Part shown: positions 1-12,156 of the stretch, one piece after another
Layout: each line of letters begins with the position of its first letter
Numbering within the stretch: position 1 is the first letter of the stretch
Assembly (NCBI GenBank): GCA_012845835.1
Contig: JABAKD010000028.1
Span: 11,809,241-11,873,240, forward strand
DNA from: Undaria pinnatifida
Taxonomy: Eukaryota; Sar; Phaeophyceae; Laminariales; Alariaceae
Direction of reading: 5' to 3'
DNA: 64,000 bases
Translations under genes and position numbers: made by a program
Notes under the pieces: model-generated
The model's database searches: none
Told to the model about the DNA's origin: nothing
Seen by the model: only the letters and a program-made list of their open reading frames with translations

Positions 1-520
1 GTGTCGGATGATAGGTATCGGTACGTACACCTTTGGCCTATGGATATATTGTATTGTTTCGGTGTTGAAGAGCAAAAAGGCGCTCGAGGACAGCCCCGTC
101 TAGGTACAATCAAATCTAGTTCGCCATTCATCATCCATGCCGCACACCCCTCCAGCCCAGCGGAGAATCCCCGAAACGGCGCTGTCTGTCCTTGTTGTAC
201 CCTAAGAAGCTCACAAGGTGGACGGCCTCAACAACAAAGTAAATGGTGATTACTGTGCGTATTATATTATTATGTGTGTTCGATGCGAAGCTCAAAAGCC
301 CGCAGTGATTTAGAGCGACCTGTTTGTGAGCCGTTCAGTTCCTTATTATAGCCTGGATAATACCCTATCGAATAGGCTATTGGGCCAACAATAATAGGTC
401 GGCAACTAGGAGGATCGATACCTATCGCGGGGCACAATAGCTCGGCTTCGGGGTCTATCGACAAGTATTGCAAGCAACAATTATAATAGGGTTAGGGCAA
501 TGACCACAATACATATATAT
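1..520. other. no gene recognised
   Basis: No coding or RNA gene could be supported here. Around 340-470 there are short palindromic words of the type AATAGGCTATTGG, related in flavour to the minisatellite at 4.77-5.10 kb. Confidence 0.5.
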
Positions 521-699
521 TATAAAGAATGAAAATACATTCCAGCTGTGAGATCGAAGATTTCGTCGAAACTCATCTTTGCAAGCTGTGTGTGATACTC
601 CGATCGCGCGTATTACGAGTTGTGTGTCCTCATTAAGGATACAGGTCGGCGACTCCCCTTACAACTACAGTGTAGCTATGAGGGTCAACAGGGTGATTT

Positions 700-1190
700 T
701 AGCCAGTCTGTGCGCGGAAACTATAAAACCCGTTTCTGAGGGGGACAAAACCTGACAGCTGTGGAGGGAAATGTATCATTTTATCAAGTGAATCCTGTGA
801 GTCGAATAACCGGTTAAGGAGGGGGCGGAGTTTTGAACGACGTGGGGGCCTGGTTTTGATCAAAAGCGAGCGGGATTGGAGGGGGGGGAGGGGAAGGGGG
901 GGGGGGGGCGGACGGGCGGGCAATTTGTGCGTGTAAGCTATAAATCCTTTCAAGGGGATAAATCTAACGGTTTTGGGAATAAAAAAAAAGAAAAAAGAAA
1001 AAAAAAAAGCACCAGTTTATCATGGGGGGGGGGGGGGGGTTGGGGCGGGGGTGGGGCGTGTGTGGCAGCTCAATCTGTGCGTGGAAACTATACGTTATTT
1101 TGAGGGGATAAATGTGACGGTTTTGGAAAGAATGCATCAGTTTATCATGTATATCCTGGGGTAAGTCGTACAATCAGTGAGTAGAGAGAG
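700..1190 (+). repeat. three tandem TATA-containing modules inside family A
   Basis: Three diverged modules follow one another at about 705-830, 925-1020 and 1075-1200. Each runs CTGTGCG(C/T)G-AAACTATA(A/C), a GRGGGGAYAAA stretch, a CAGCTG- or ACGG-type spacer and then TTTATCA(A/T)G. A further inverted module is at 54.08-54.15 kb. The repeated TATAAA-like core 25-35 bases before a purine stretch could be promoter-like, but nothing shows transcription. Confidence 0.45.
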
Positions 1191-1370
1191 GGCGGAGTGT
1201 TCGAGGGGGCGGGGTTGGGATGAGTTGGGGGGGTTTGGGGAGGTGGGGGGTGGGGGCGGGGGGGGGCGGGGGGCGGGGGGGGGGGAGGGAGCGGGGGGGG
1301 GGGAGGGGGCGGGGGGGGGGGGGGGGAGGGAGCGGGCGGGGGGGGGAAGGAAGGGTTTTAGGTGAGGGGT
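883..1370. repeat. long poly-G / G-rich tracts
   Basis: Several runs of more than ten G lie at about 895-908, 1023-1040, 1250-1290 and 1300-1345. The ORFs predicted across them on both strands (poly-Gly / poly-Pro) are composition artefacts. G-rich runs of this kind can form quadruplexes and are prone to assembly error. Confidence 0.8.
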
Positions 1371-1884
1371 TTGTTATACGTGTGGTGCTAGGTCTAGGCG
1401 ATGGTGCGGGTGGTGGGGAAGAAGGGGGGGGCGTTCGGGGCGGGGGGGGGGGGAAAGCAGCGGCATGGATGGCTCTCGAAAGATAATGAGGTGATATCCA
1501 GTGCGTCAAGTGTTTATTAATCTGGCGGATTTCGATATTAGGTGGGGCGTTTGAGCAAGGGAAAGCGAGAAGGGGGGGGGGGAGATATTTTAGGAGGTTT
1601 AGGTCACAAATATTATTCAATTACACTGCGGCTGTGAGATCAAAGATATGTAGGGGCTTGTTATACGCGTGGTGCTAGGTCTAGGCGGTCGTGCGGGTGG
1701 TTCGAAAAGAAGGGGCGTTGGAGGGTTTTCTTTTTGGAGGGGGTGGGGGGAAAGAATGAAAACTACGTCATGGATGGTCAGAAAGATAATGACGTGATAT
1801 CAACTGCGTATAGGTGTTTATTACTCTGGCCGATTTCGATTGTGAGTGGGGCGTTTGGACAAACTAGGCGGATATATACGATGA

Positions 1885-2400
1885 TTCTATTTTTTGAGGG
1901 GACAGGGATTTGGTCAGGAGTTTTTTCGTCTCGGCCTCAGTATGGGATTCTCGAAACTGGAATTTCTCGGTCAAATCGCTTCGTTCGAGCGCGGCTTCGG
2001 AGGGCGCGCCTCAAACGCCCCTCGCCCTGCCGTATCCGTTCCGTACCTGGCTGGGATCGGTATGTGGGCTGAGCGAGACACGCGGGAAGTGTGCAAATTC
2101 TTGTAGTTTGGGCGGTATACGCCCGAGCTATTCTTGGATCTTGGCATATGCAGGGCTTGAACGAAAAAAACATGGAAAAATATTTATTTCCAAATTGACT
2201 TCTTATTTCGTCCCCACAACACATTTGTCATGGTCACGCCTCGAAGCGTTTGGCCTATTGTCGTACGACTGCGGTGTCGTTGCTTTTCGATATCGGATTT
2301 CACGGTCAAATCCCTTTGCTCGAGCGTTGTCTTCGAGGGGGGCCGTTCCCTACCCAACGGCATCATCACACCCAGTGCCCGTGCTGAATCTTCATCCTAG
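1885..2400 (+). repeat. family B fragments (two partial copies)
   Basis: Positions 1900-2095 share CAGGGATTTGGTCAG, a TCTCGG(T)CAAATCGCTTCGTTCGA-like core and CGCCCCTCGCCCTGCCGT with the copies at 30.7 and 41.3 kb. A second, more decayed copy is at 2295-2370, and a third relative is at 42,640-42,740. No ORF is shared between the copies. Confidence 0.6.
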
Positions 2401-2814
2401 AGAGATACAACTTATTACGTGGTCACAGACTGTGAGACAGAGTAAACCAAACAATCGAAATTGATCAAGGTAAAAAGCAAGTGAAATGCTAGCGTGTACC
2501 GGTACGAGAACACAACAAAACAGGCCAGACCATAATAAGAAAATGCAGATAACGAACGGAGCCGCTTTTAAAAATCGCAGTACGAGAAACAATGCTTTGT
2601 CGGTCTTTTTCATCGCCGCTCCAAAGAGTCGTTCCGTATACATTTGTCCACGATCCACGATTCATCTTTCAGGACCGCATAATAAAAATCCCACGCTAAT
2701 TCCATGTACATTTATCCCCACAAACGAACAAACGTGAATGCAGTTCTAAAGGTAGGTGTGATTCTCAAGGTAGTGTTTCGAACGCTTTGTTGTGTGGTTG
2801 CAAGAATTGCGCTG

Positions 2815-3035
2815 GCTACTGACTGTTGTTGCTGGCCAATACGTCGTGTGCGCCAGCAATTGATGACAGTGTAATAAAATATAGGGATCTTCTTAAAATG
2901 TCATCTTGTGTTCGCCGGCCATTAACTGATGACAGAGTAGTAGGGGTCTTCTTCAGCATATATCGTGTGCGTCAGTAATCGGCGATACAGCAGTAGGAGT
3001 GAAATAATAGGGATCGTCTTGTGTTACGGCGTATT
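2815..3035. repeat. minisatellite, about 85-bp unit, roughly three copies
   Basis: The units contain CGTGTGCGCCAGCAATTGATGACAG-like and TAATAGGGATC(T/G)TCTT-like blocks at about 2850-2895, 2910-2955 and 2965-3020. They are diverged but in register. Confidence 0.6.
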
Positions 3036-3304
3036 GGGCATCCTACAACCGCTGATGACCCTGGCATGTACGCAGTGGGCAGCTCCCCTTCCCAGCCAAC
3101 GCTTCTTGATGTATGCGTACTTCTCGCTAAGTGCCTGATCACGCTCGGGCAGTGTGAGCTGCGGTGTATAGCACCGCTGTCCTCCCTGTAGTAGTACCGG
3201 TACGAGCATGTATGTGTATCTTGTGACTTGCGGTTCTCTTCGAGGTGCTGCTGCTGTTTTGTGTCTGATACAATACGACAACAGCTTTTCAGACAAGCTA
3301 CACC

Positions 3305-3625
3305 AACAAGTCGTTGTTGTTGTTGTTTTCACATTATTAAATCGCATACTCAGGTACGTGGTCACAGAACAGGCTCCAGTTACACATGCCTCCGCCAGAA
3401 AAATATAAAAAGTGAAATCGGGAGAATCAGCCCACGATGTGCCAGGTCCATACTGCTACATTCGTCGCACTACTCGCGCCTGAAAAAAACGACTACACCA
3501 CTTGCCACCCAGAAAGACTACCATCACGTACATATATCAATACGCATACGCACAACAGACGCAAGTCAATCGGAAAAAAAAAAGAAAAGACAGAGGCGAA
3601 AGAAAAGGGGTATTCCGATTGACCC
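3305..3625 (+). repeat. family J retroposon-like repeat, diverged copy
   Basis: It begins with a (TTG)n run followed by CACATTATTAAATCGCATAC. It continues through GTGGTCACAGAACAGGCTCC, CGATGTGCCAGGTCCATAC and ACAGACGCAAGTCAATCGG, then ends in an A-rich tract. The same order is found at 39.29, 47.57 and 50.67 kb. The 3' A-rich tail fits a short non-LTR retroposon. Confidence 0.65.
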
Positions 3626-4765
3626 GATAAGCGAATGAAATCGAGATTTTCAGAGTTTTTTTTCGGTGCCGCATAAGCGACAAAGAGGTGACTTTATTTG
3701 GGCAGCAAGTATTCCATGATTATTTGACCAATATACCAGTGAGTCAAATACGCACTGCTGTTGTTTTGGCCTCATTTCAGGCTTTTTTTCACAGTTGGTT
3801 ATTATCATCCTCGAGTCGTGCCAGTCTTAGTTTCACATATTAATATATGTAGTGTTTCTTTGAACACCCCGTTTTCGTTTGAAATTAATTGTGCTTATAA
3901 CCGGGGGGGCCTGAATCCTGCATACAAATGGCTTTAATCCGTCCACTTGTATTGCGTTCGGTGCTGTTGTTGCTGTTCAAGTGTTTATCATCCTCATTTT
4001 GAGCGCGCCTGCTCGGCACGCCAACCTGATATAGGCTCAAAATCGATTTTTTGTTCGACCTATCATGCAGCAAATAACTCGTTGAATTGCGCTGGCATTG
4101 CGAATGTTTGCCGTATGCCAGAAGTATGCGAGAAAACTCGAGTCGGTCGAATTAATTGTGAGCTTATTGGGTCAAAGCCTACCAGCCGATCACGAGTAAT
4201 AAGCCAATCGATGCAGTCGGGGTTGACACGCCGTGCGGGGAGGTATCGACCCGGGAGATCATACCTACTGACAAATTAATAGATATATTTGCAAGGGTGT
4301 TTTGATCGATACCTACTGTTTGTAAGTTTATACCCTTGTACTGCTTGGAACATACCTATGCGCACCGTATACCCCAGGCTATTGTTTGAATTAATACCTT
4401 GGATGATATATAGCAAAATGTACCTTGACTTACTTCTTGCCTTTTGTTTCAAAACAGCAGATGATGATAATACCGGGTATAAACAGAGCTTTTAATCGAG
4501 AGGCTTGTGAGGATTTCAATCGGTAGCTGCTGCTGTTGAAAACTCAGAAACACCTCTCTCGTACTTTTTTTCGAGGCATCAATCATACCAACTCCTGTTG
4601 ACCTACTGGGCAAAGAAATAGGTGTATATATCTATCGATAATTTCACCCTCCTATTACAAGTTACACTACGTATCGATATTCAATTAATCGATATCCGCA
4701 CACCAACTTGTGGACAGACCAACAGGCGTACTCGATGCATGCTAGACTAATGTGCAGGGCTTTAT
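3626..4765. other. no gene recognised
   Basis: I see no coding region, RNA gene or repeat boundary that I can support. Short AATAGG/CCTATT words appear towards the right end, where the minisatellite begins. Confidence 0.5.
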
Positions 4766-5097
4766 ACCTATTGGTCATAGCAATAGATATCGATCGACAA
4801 TTTCACATACCTATTGGTCAAGCAATAGGTATCGATGGACACTTTCACGTACCTATTGGTCACAGTAATAGGTATCGATCGACAGTATGACATAACTATT
4901 GTCGAAGAACAATAGCCTATTGTACCGATTCATGATAACCTATTGGTCGAAGAAATAGGCCTCGATAGACAGATTCACACGCCTATCTTAAGAACAATAG
5001 CTTATTGTACCAATTTCTTTGGACCTATTGGTCCGAGCAATGAGTATCGATCGACAAATTCGCATACCTACCAAAGGTGTCAATAGGTACTGTTATA
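4766..5097. repeat. minisatellite, 42-45 bp unit, about seven copies
   Basis: Each unit starts CCTATTGGTC, runs through (A/C)AATAGGTATCGATCGACA and ends TTCACATAC. The units carry an internal near-palindrome, CCTATTGGTC...AATAGG. Two units diverge to CTATTGT...AACAATAGC. Isolated units recur at about 5380-5420. Confidence 0.75.
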
Positions 5098-6425
5098 TAA
5101 TTTGCCATCTGACAATGTAGCGTGAGTGTCGAAAACCAGAAACATGATGAAAGAACACAGCATCGAGATGAAAGCGTGAAACGATGTTTCCAACAACCAA
5201 AGACTACGAATACTAGATGTACCTCCCTGTTCTCCTGGCCCCGCCCCCTCCAGCCGCAAGGGCCAAGTCCTCCCCCAAATACACTTCCGAAGAAGCATCG
5301 AACGACAACCCGCTGTCCACACAATAAATGGCTGGTTTGTTACTACTACAGTAATTGACATCGAGATATGCAATACCCCAACCTATTGACGTGCAATGGG
5401 TATATTCAATAGGCTATTATCCGGGGTGTGATTATGTACATAGCTTCCGTCTACCCATTCCAGCTGCACCTGGCATTACTACGGCGTACGTCATTTGGCT
5501 TCGTGCGAGTTGAATCTATCCCGCTAGAAAAAAAATGAGTGGAGTCGGCGGGGCCATCGCACGAAACCCCGTTCCGCGGTAAGTACGGACCGCGTCGACA
5601 GGGAAAGATAAGGAACAAACATGTCTGAAGCAGGCTGATGATGGGGATTTTCTGGGCTGGCGCTATGTAGGTTGAGAACCAGGTCGGCAACAACGTTTTT
5701 CAACGTTTTTCGAGCCAAAGTAAAGAACGTTGCAAACAATCTCAAACACAAAAAGCGGATTCCAAAAAGAAAATCCCGCAGTTGGGTGGTGTGCACGACC
5801 ACAACCGGGACCCGCGAGCCTGTACGTGCGAACACCGTGAGCAAGCAAACCGCCAACCGTGCGGCGAATAAATTTCGCAGTACGTCTTCGTCGAAAGAAG
5901 ACGGCGCTGATTCGTTTTCAAAGCAGCAATTTTTCCCTTTCCAAGAAACCCCGCCCACAACGAAGATGTGACGGTGTTTTTGTTGTAGGCGATCCGAACA
6001 AAAAACTCATTGCGTCGACGGCTGACTGATGCATCTCCTCCGTCAGATTATTACAACCCGCAAAGAAACACTCGATCAGATTACATTCAGCACTCTGTGA
6101 CAATGCGACAATAGACAGCACCAGCGTAGTACGAAGAGTGTCCCCTCAAAAATTGAATCTAAAACATAGGCGGCTTTGTCGGCGTGTTTGAGAGAGAACG
6201 ATACTAACTATTACCCCCGCAAATCTCGGATAATAATGCTACAGCAGCACTCCTAGTAGTCTGCAACGCGCAAACGCAACGAATGATCTTTAGTTTTACT
6301 GCTTGGTTTTTTATCATACTCGCCGAGGTTCGGCCCTCATCACAAGCGCAACTACGCCGCCGAGGGATGCTTGCAACATTACACAGCCAGGCAGTTGAAG
6401 TGTGTGTCATGAAGTCACGCATGAG
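5098..6425. other. no gene recognised
   Basis: Overlapping ORFs of 80-145 codons occur on both strands near 5,520-5,970, but none has an ATG-initiated, recognisable domain. The longest plus-strand one starts from TTG and is merely Lys/Arg-rich. I see no convincing gene. Confidence 0.45.
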
Positions 6426-7332
6426 CATTATTTGACTTTTTGGCGGAGGTCCGCGGCAATGACCGCGGAACTTCCGTGGATTTTTTACGGTGGGTATTGC
6501 CACGGACTACCGTGGAAATCAGCGGGTTTTCACGGAAAGTGCCACGGGTCATGGCATTTCCATGGCAAAGGCCACGGTTTTGGCCACGGCACGTTGCCGC
6601 GGTCATGTCCGTGGCAAACTCCGTCGTACCAACCACGGCAACCCACGGAAATCCGCGGCAATTTCCACGGCAACGCGGCAATCACCACGGAAGTCCGCGG
6701 AAGTCCGCAGCAATTGCCACGGCAGTTTCCGCGGACGTTCAACCGAAGCAATTTTCACGGCCATCCGCGGCCGTCCGCGTCCATTGCCACGGCATTCCTC
6801 CGATGCGCGCGACTTCCACGGAAGTCCGCGGGAGTCCGCGGCTATTACCACAGCACGTGCCGCGGTTCTGTCCGTGGCAAACTTCGTCGTAGCAATCATG
6901 CCCACGGCCGTCCGGGCCCGTGGCCGTGAGTTTTGCCATGGGTGTTTGCGGGCGTGGCCGTGGATCTTGCCGTGGGTGTTTCCGTGGACGTATCCATGGA
7001 TGTCCGCGGACGTTTCCGTGGACAAGTCCGTGGGTGTTTCCGTAGGCGTGTCCGTGGGTGTGTCCGTGGGCGTTGCCGTAGTATGCCGTGGGTGCTACCG
7101 TTGAGATTGCGGTGGAGATTGCCGTGGTTAGTGCCATGGTTAGTGCCACGGGCCTCCACGGTGTTCCTCTACTTGCCGCGGCATTCCGTGGAAGCCCGTG
7201 GAAGCCCGTGGGAGGTCTGCGGTAGCCCGTGGAGTGTCCGCGATTGTCCGTGGATAGCCGTGGACATGGCCGTAGAATGCCGTGGAGATTCGTGGACACT
7301 GCCGCGGTGCTCCGCCAAAAAGATAAATAATG
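6426..7332. mobile_element. TIR element with CCGYGG/CCACGG array arms
   Basis: The ends are inverted: left CATTATTTGACTTTTTGGCG against the reverse complement of the right end, CATTATTTATCTTTTTGGCG, followed on both sides by GAG-n2-CCGCGGCA. Almost the whole interior is a dense array of 6-bp words CCGCGG, CCACGG and CCGTGG at a 9-20 bp spacing. It is CCACGG-rich in the left part and CCGTGG-rich in the right, so the arms are inverted. ORFs over 200 codons on both strands are by-products of the array. I could not see a clear target duplication. Confidence 0.7.
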
Positions 7333-7350
7333 TGCATCCCTCTTATTAAG

Positions 7351-8124
7351 AATAGTTACCTTGCTACTGGCACAACGGAGTACCAGGTAGTCCATCGTAA
7401 CCTATCGATTACGCTGTCGTTAACATATCATACGTAGTCATCTGGAATACGTAGCTTGTACGTGGTAGGACGCAGCAGCATGACCTGCTGTTGTTATACG
7501 CGACTGGTATACACGAGTTAGTACGTAGACATTTTCAGAGAGTATCGGATCGGTTCGTTGTTAAGGATAGGTACTAGCCTTTGGTACGGAGCAGCACGAG
7601 GCGCTTTGGCGATACCAGTGCAAGGAGTGTGATATGTACGTACGTATCATACACAGGTGGTACCAGATACACACGTACCTCGTAGGATCATAGGATCGTG
7701 TGAATCTAGTAGATCGTATACCAGGTATCGTAGATTGCGGCGGAACCCTAAAATGACGGTTGCAGTTTACAGCTGGCCCGAGGTGTTTTGTACCGGTGTG
7801 TTTTTGGGGTAATCACACCGCTTGCTTTTTAGGGCGGTTCGTACGCTTTCATAGCGTCTTGAGATGTGATCGATTGGGCATGAACCACGCACACTCTCTC
7901 ACAACTCAACTCAAGTCAGCAGCACCACTCTTCCTTCTTCGTCTCTTCTTCGAGACCGCGCAAATAATAAACACACCCCCGCCCTTGGGGCGTCTTTTTG
8001 TCATCAGCTCTGCGGAGCTTGAAACTTTGACTGCAACGGCAGAGTAACAGTCGAGTTACTTCTCGTGCCAGATCTGGCATAACCCAGATCACAAACAGCT
8101 ACAAGGGGCGTACCTCCCCCATCA
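7351..8124 (+). repeat. left LTR of the 3.9-kb copia-type element
   Basis: It matches 10,509-11,287 almost base for base, with about a dozen substitutions plus small indels near the 3' end. It begins AATAGTTACCTTGC and ends CCCCCATCA, immediately before the primer binding site. The small ORF that reads identically in both LTRs is not a gene. Confidence 0.85.
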
Positions 8125-8139
8125 GGTTATGAGCCTCGC
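8125..8139 (+). promoter_or_regulatory. primer binding site, half-tRNA-iMet type
   Basis: GGTTATGAGCCTCGC follows the LTR. GGTTATGAGCC is complementary to the anticodon-arm region of initiator tRNA-Met rather than to its 3' end. This is the internal tRNA-fragment primer known for Drosophila copia and relatives. The same 15 bases follow the left LTR of the second copia element at 14,278. Confidence 0.75.
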
Positions 8140-10508
8140 CTCGCGTAAGCACTGAGAGCTGGTTGCGGGGTCCCGGGGGCACGATGCGCAACGACCGAGA
8201 CTACGCCCGCTTGTGGAACCCGAGCTGCTACTTTGCTGTGAGTTTCAAAAGACAGAACCACAGGACCTGCCACGACCACGACTGCGAGCCATACAACAAG
8301 CAGAAGACCTGCTACGCAGAACGACTGCCTTCATCGAGCTGGACGATGGACATCATGTGGAGCTGGTGGTACGAGGAACGACATACTTCTCGGACGATCA
8401 CAGAGAGGTGCCAAGAAATCGCCGTCATCTGGTGCTGAACTGCCTTTAGGTGCAACCATGAGTACATGGATAGGTGGGCAGTGAACGAATCCATACAGCT
8501 GTGCACATACAAAACAACGTGAGTAGTCGAAACGTATACTTCGGATACGAGTGATCGATATCTGGTTACTTTCGAGTACGTGGCTCGTGGCGTCTCAGTC
8601 AACCGGCTTTTGTCGATTTGAAAAGACTCTTCGTCGTCGACTTCTACATACGCAACGGGAGCTGACACGAGTACAACGTGATTCGACTGCTTGGTATGGT
8701 TCAACGATCTTCTTCGTTGTGTACGTACGAGACGGGAGCTGCTATGAGTACGTCGTATCTGGTTCTTGTACCGTTTATCTTCCTGCACGTAACGGGGCTA
8801 CGGGCTGGTTTGATATCACTACCTCTGCTGCACTGCTGTTGCTGGAGTAAAAATGGCTGCGCATACGCACGAACGGGCTCACTCGTATTGCTATGCTGCA
8901 CTATGTATGTATGAGGGACTACACATGAGCCGTATGATGGTACAACACGGCTTACTTCTTCAAGCTTGGCGCACATCTTGGACGGGGGCTACCAAACTTT
9001 AGCACCTGAAAGCATGCGGGGCTAAATGAAACAACGGAAATTACAGGGGCCTTTTGGTCATCAACACCAGGGGTCGCCTCATCAGAACACGGGATCGCCG
9101 GAGTGACGGCTCGGAATCGCTGTATAAAAGCGCTTGGGGTTGCCGGAATTGGCACCTTCCAGAAACGTCACAGCACTGTTCGCTGGGACCGTCGGAGTTA
9201 CCGGGTTGCCACGACAGCACTGTGGGCTCGCCGAAGAGGTGTCTTTCGGGAGCGGGCCACAGACATCACCATCTATCTATTGGAATTGCCAGCAGAGCAC
9301 GTCTGCTGGAATTGCCGCATCATTTATCGCTATGGGCTTTTCTGGAACAACGCTTCTGGAGAACCTGAAAAGCATCGTCATCGTCTAGTTCTGCCAAAGT
9401 CGCTGAACATCACAACTTTTAGGGCTGTTGGAACATCTCTTCCGGGGTCGCTGGACATCTTCATCTCGCTTAGGGCTGCGCCGGAACATCACGTCTGGAG
9501 TCGTTAAACACCATCGTCATCTGAATCGCCAGGAAGGACATCTGCACCATCCGGGGTCGCACGCACATAACGGCAAGATTTATTTGCTTCATAGTCGTAG
9601 TACCACACGTCTTCTTTATACGGGAGGGCGGTCAAGAACGTGGCTAGGCTGCTACACTATTTGTGCAAGTTTTTCGTTTTGTAGTAGCACCACACGCGTC
9701 TTCTTTGTGCCGGAGGGGGCGGTCAGAAACGTGGTCGGCTGCTACAGTACGAAGTTATTTATATTTTTCTTGATCAACAAACTGGTCATTGAAATTTCGT
9801 TCCACGTTTTGTTTCTGTAGTTGAGAATTATTGAGAAGATGCAGTTACTACGCAGCATGAACACCGGCTTTCATTTGGTGATTGGAACAAACCATATACC
9901 AGAGGTACTGGTAATTGACACTGCTGAATTCGTCTGACGTTCTTTCAGAACTGATGCATATAAGGCCAACGCTGATGGGCATAGTATTTTTTGTAGAGTA
10001 TGAAGTAATACCGTACCGAGTATGTCTGTCTGGTAAATGTACAGTGAGACCCGCACGGGTTCTAAGGTTCTGTGTGTGATATTTTTTCGGTTTGCATGCT
10101 GTTGACGGTCCATGCATCAAACTCGCCCGTCACAACAGTTATTTGCCTTCACGTTGCCAGGTTTTGCGTTGTGGTTGTTGTATTAGTTGTAGGACGGCTG
10201 ATCATCCGTCGAAAATGAAGCACGGTAACGGTTGATGTTTTTTCGACGCGGCAAAGGAGTAATGAACCTTGGTTGCGACGTTGCGATTGATTCTACTTCG
10301 TAAATACGCAGACAAGTACTTCAAACAAGTACACTAACCAAGTAACGAGCGTCAGAACTGTCGAAAAACACCTTGGAATAGGTTGATGACACTTGGGGTA
10401 AGAATTAAGCAAGCGTATATTATATCTAAGTTTTTCAGTAATCCGATTTTGTGGTTGAACGCCAAATCAACGTATTATATGTTACTTACATTGCGGGGTC
10501 GTATTGGG

Positions 10509-11287
10509 AATAGTTACCTTGCTACTGGCACAACGGAGTACCGGGTAGTCCATCGTAATATATCGATTGCGCTGTCGTTAACATATCATACGTAGTCATC
10601 TGGAATACGTAGCTTGTACGTGGTAGGACGCAGCAGCATGACCTGCTGTTGTTATACGCGACTGGTATACACGAGTTAGTACGTAGACATTTTCAGAGAG
10701 TATCGGATCGGTTCGTTGTTAAGGATAGGTACTAGCCTTTGGTACGAAGCAGCACGAGGCGCTTTGGCGATACCAGTGCAAGGAGTGTGTTATGTACGTA
10801 CGTATCATACACAGGTGGTACCAGATACACACGTACCTCGTAGGATCATAGGATCGTGAGAGTCTAGTAGATCGTATACCAGGTATCGTAGATTGCGGCG
10901 GAACCCTAAAATGACGGTTGCAGTTTACAGCTGGCCCGAGGTGTTTTGTACCGGTGTGTTTTTGGGGTAATCACACCGCTTGCTTTTTAGGGCGGTTCGT
11001 ACGCTTTCATAGCGTCTTGAGATGTGATCGATTGGGCATGAACCACGCACACTCTCTCACAACTCAACTCAAGTCAGCAGCATCACTCTTCCTTCTTCGT
11101 CTCTTCTTCGGACCGCGCAAATAATAAACACACCCCCGCCCTTGGGGCGTCTTTTTGTCATCAGCTCTGCGGAGCTTGAAACTTTGACTGCAACGGCAGA
11201 GTAGCATCTGCCGAGTGCTTACCTCTCGTGCCAGATCTGGCATAACCCAGATCGCACACAGCCACAGGGTTCGTATCTTCCCCATCA
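10509..11287 (+). repeat. right LTR of the 3.9-kb copia-type element
   Basis: It is the partner of the LTR at 7,351-8,124. It is preceded by a short G-rich stretch (GCGGGGTCGTATTGGG) that can serve as the polypurine tract. It ends CCCATCA. Confidence 0.85.
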
Positions 11288-12156
11288 CCTGTACCATGTT
11301 GCGAGGGCACCGTAGAGATGCGCATGAGGGGTTGACAGCTGGGCGAGGTGCGGCTATGTGGCGGCTTAGGTTAGAGTCATGAATGATGTAGTCGTGGTCG
11401 TTTCCTGCAGGCAGCGAAGGAAACGGAGGTAAGGGTCGTCCCTAACGAAGCTATTGTGTCGGTTTTTACCGAAAGTTTCGGTTTTGCCCGAAATTATTTC
11501 GGGAAAAACGTAAACATTTCACCCCCGGAAAAACTGGCATTTACGTTTTTCATTTTTTCAGGGAAAAACTAAAATTTAGGTACAAGAGTGTAGAGGACCG
11601 GGCAGCGGCACCGCTCGATCTGTGCCACCACTCGCGAGCGCACGAGACTGAGCAGGGTCGTTCCCAAGGTCATTCAAAGGTCATGGCTGATCGCAGAAGG
11701 CGCAGTGACCTTCTGAGCTCACGTCGTCGAGTTGACAAAGTGACCGTACAGAGGCGGCCGACCGAACGAGCTCGCTGACGGCAATGGCTGAGACTTTTGT
11801 CACGTTGGGCGTTGTAGCGCGACGAGTTGGTGATGGATTTCACTCCCCAAAGCACCGACACGTGCCTACGAGTAAGGCCGCCTCCAGTGGGACAACCACG
11901 TGGGTGTCTTCCGCGAGCGTTGCTGCTGTAGTGACGGTTCTGTGCCGGGTGGACGATTGTTTTGCGAGCCAACTGAGGCTCGCACTCGTGAAGATTCAAC
12001 CTTCGAATAATTCGGTAAAATGCCGAAATTTCATCAAAAACTGAAGTGCTGTACACATATCGTTAGGACCGACCCTAAGTCGCCGACGACGCTGGCGTTG
12101 TCTTCTTCTATCGCGTCGTTGAAGCGCGCGGCCCACCGTCCAAAGACGGACCGTGT
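11288..12156. other. no gene recognised
   Basis: An AT-rich patch at about 11,460-11,580 contains short inverted words (CGGTTTT..., GAAAAACG). The rest has only short ORFs without recognisable domains. Confidence 0.45.

Larger units (their letters stand above)
521..1870 (-). repeat. family A repeat, expanded copy (MULE-like element)
   Basis: The stretch 530-850 is the reverse complement of material at 44.9-45.26 kb and 54.55-54.86 kb. Shared words include TTTGCAAGCTGTGTGTGATA, GGCGACTCCCCTT and AGAAACGGG/CCCGTTTCTG. Further matches follow at 1370-1620 (TTGTTATACGTGTGGTGCTA) and again at 1650-1870, so this copy is internally duplicated. The cleanest copy (44,438-45,266) has a 9-bp target duplication, which suggests a Mutator-type insertion. 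No transposase is present, so it is non-autonomous. Confidence 0.7.
7351..11287 (+). mobile_element. non-autonomous copia-type LTR element
   Basis: It has two near-identical LTRs (about 775 bp) around a 2.4-kb interior, with a primer binding site directly after the left LTR. The interior has only short broken ORFs. Its low-complexity block at 9,030-9,560 (GGGGTCGCCGGAA-type words) resembles the degenerate block near the 3' end of the copia gag at 26.4-26.7 kb. It lacks gag, protease, integrase and RT in readable form, so it would depend on a relative. No target duplication is visible (left flank TTAAG, right flank CCTGT). Confidence 0.8.

Noticed and set aside
1174-1620. 148-codon Pro-rich ORF in the G-rich block
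   Set aside because: Composition artefact of poly-G/poly-C tracts.
6402-7395. Long overlapping ORFs (140-218 codons) on both strands
   Set aside because: All are produced by the CCGYGG word array, which contains few stop codons in any frame. There is no domain and both strands are equally open.
7760-11124. Identical small ORF beginning MQFTAGPRCFV at 7,760 and 10,918
   Set aside because: Conservation comes from the two LTR copies. It starts from a non-ATG codon and has no domain.
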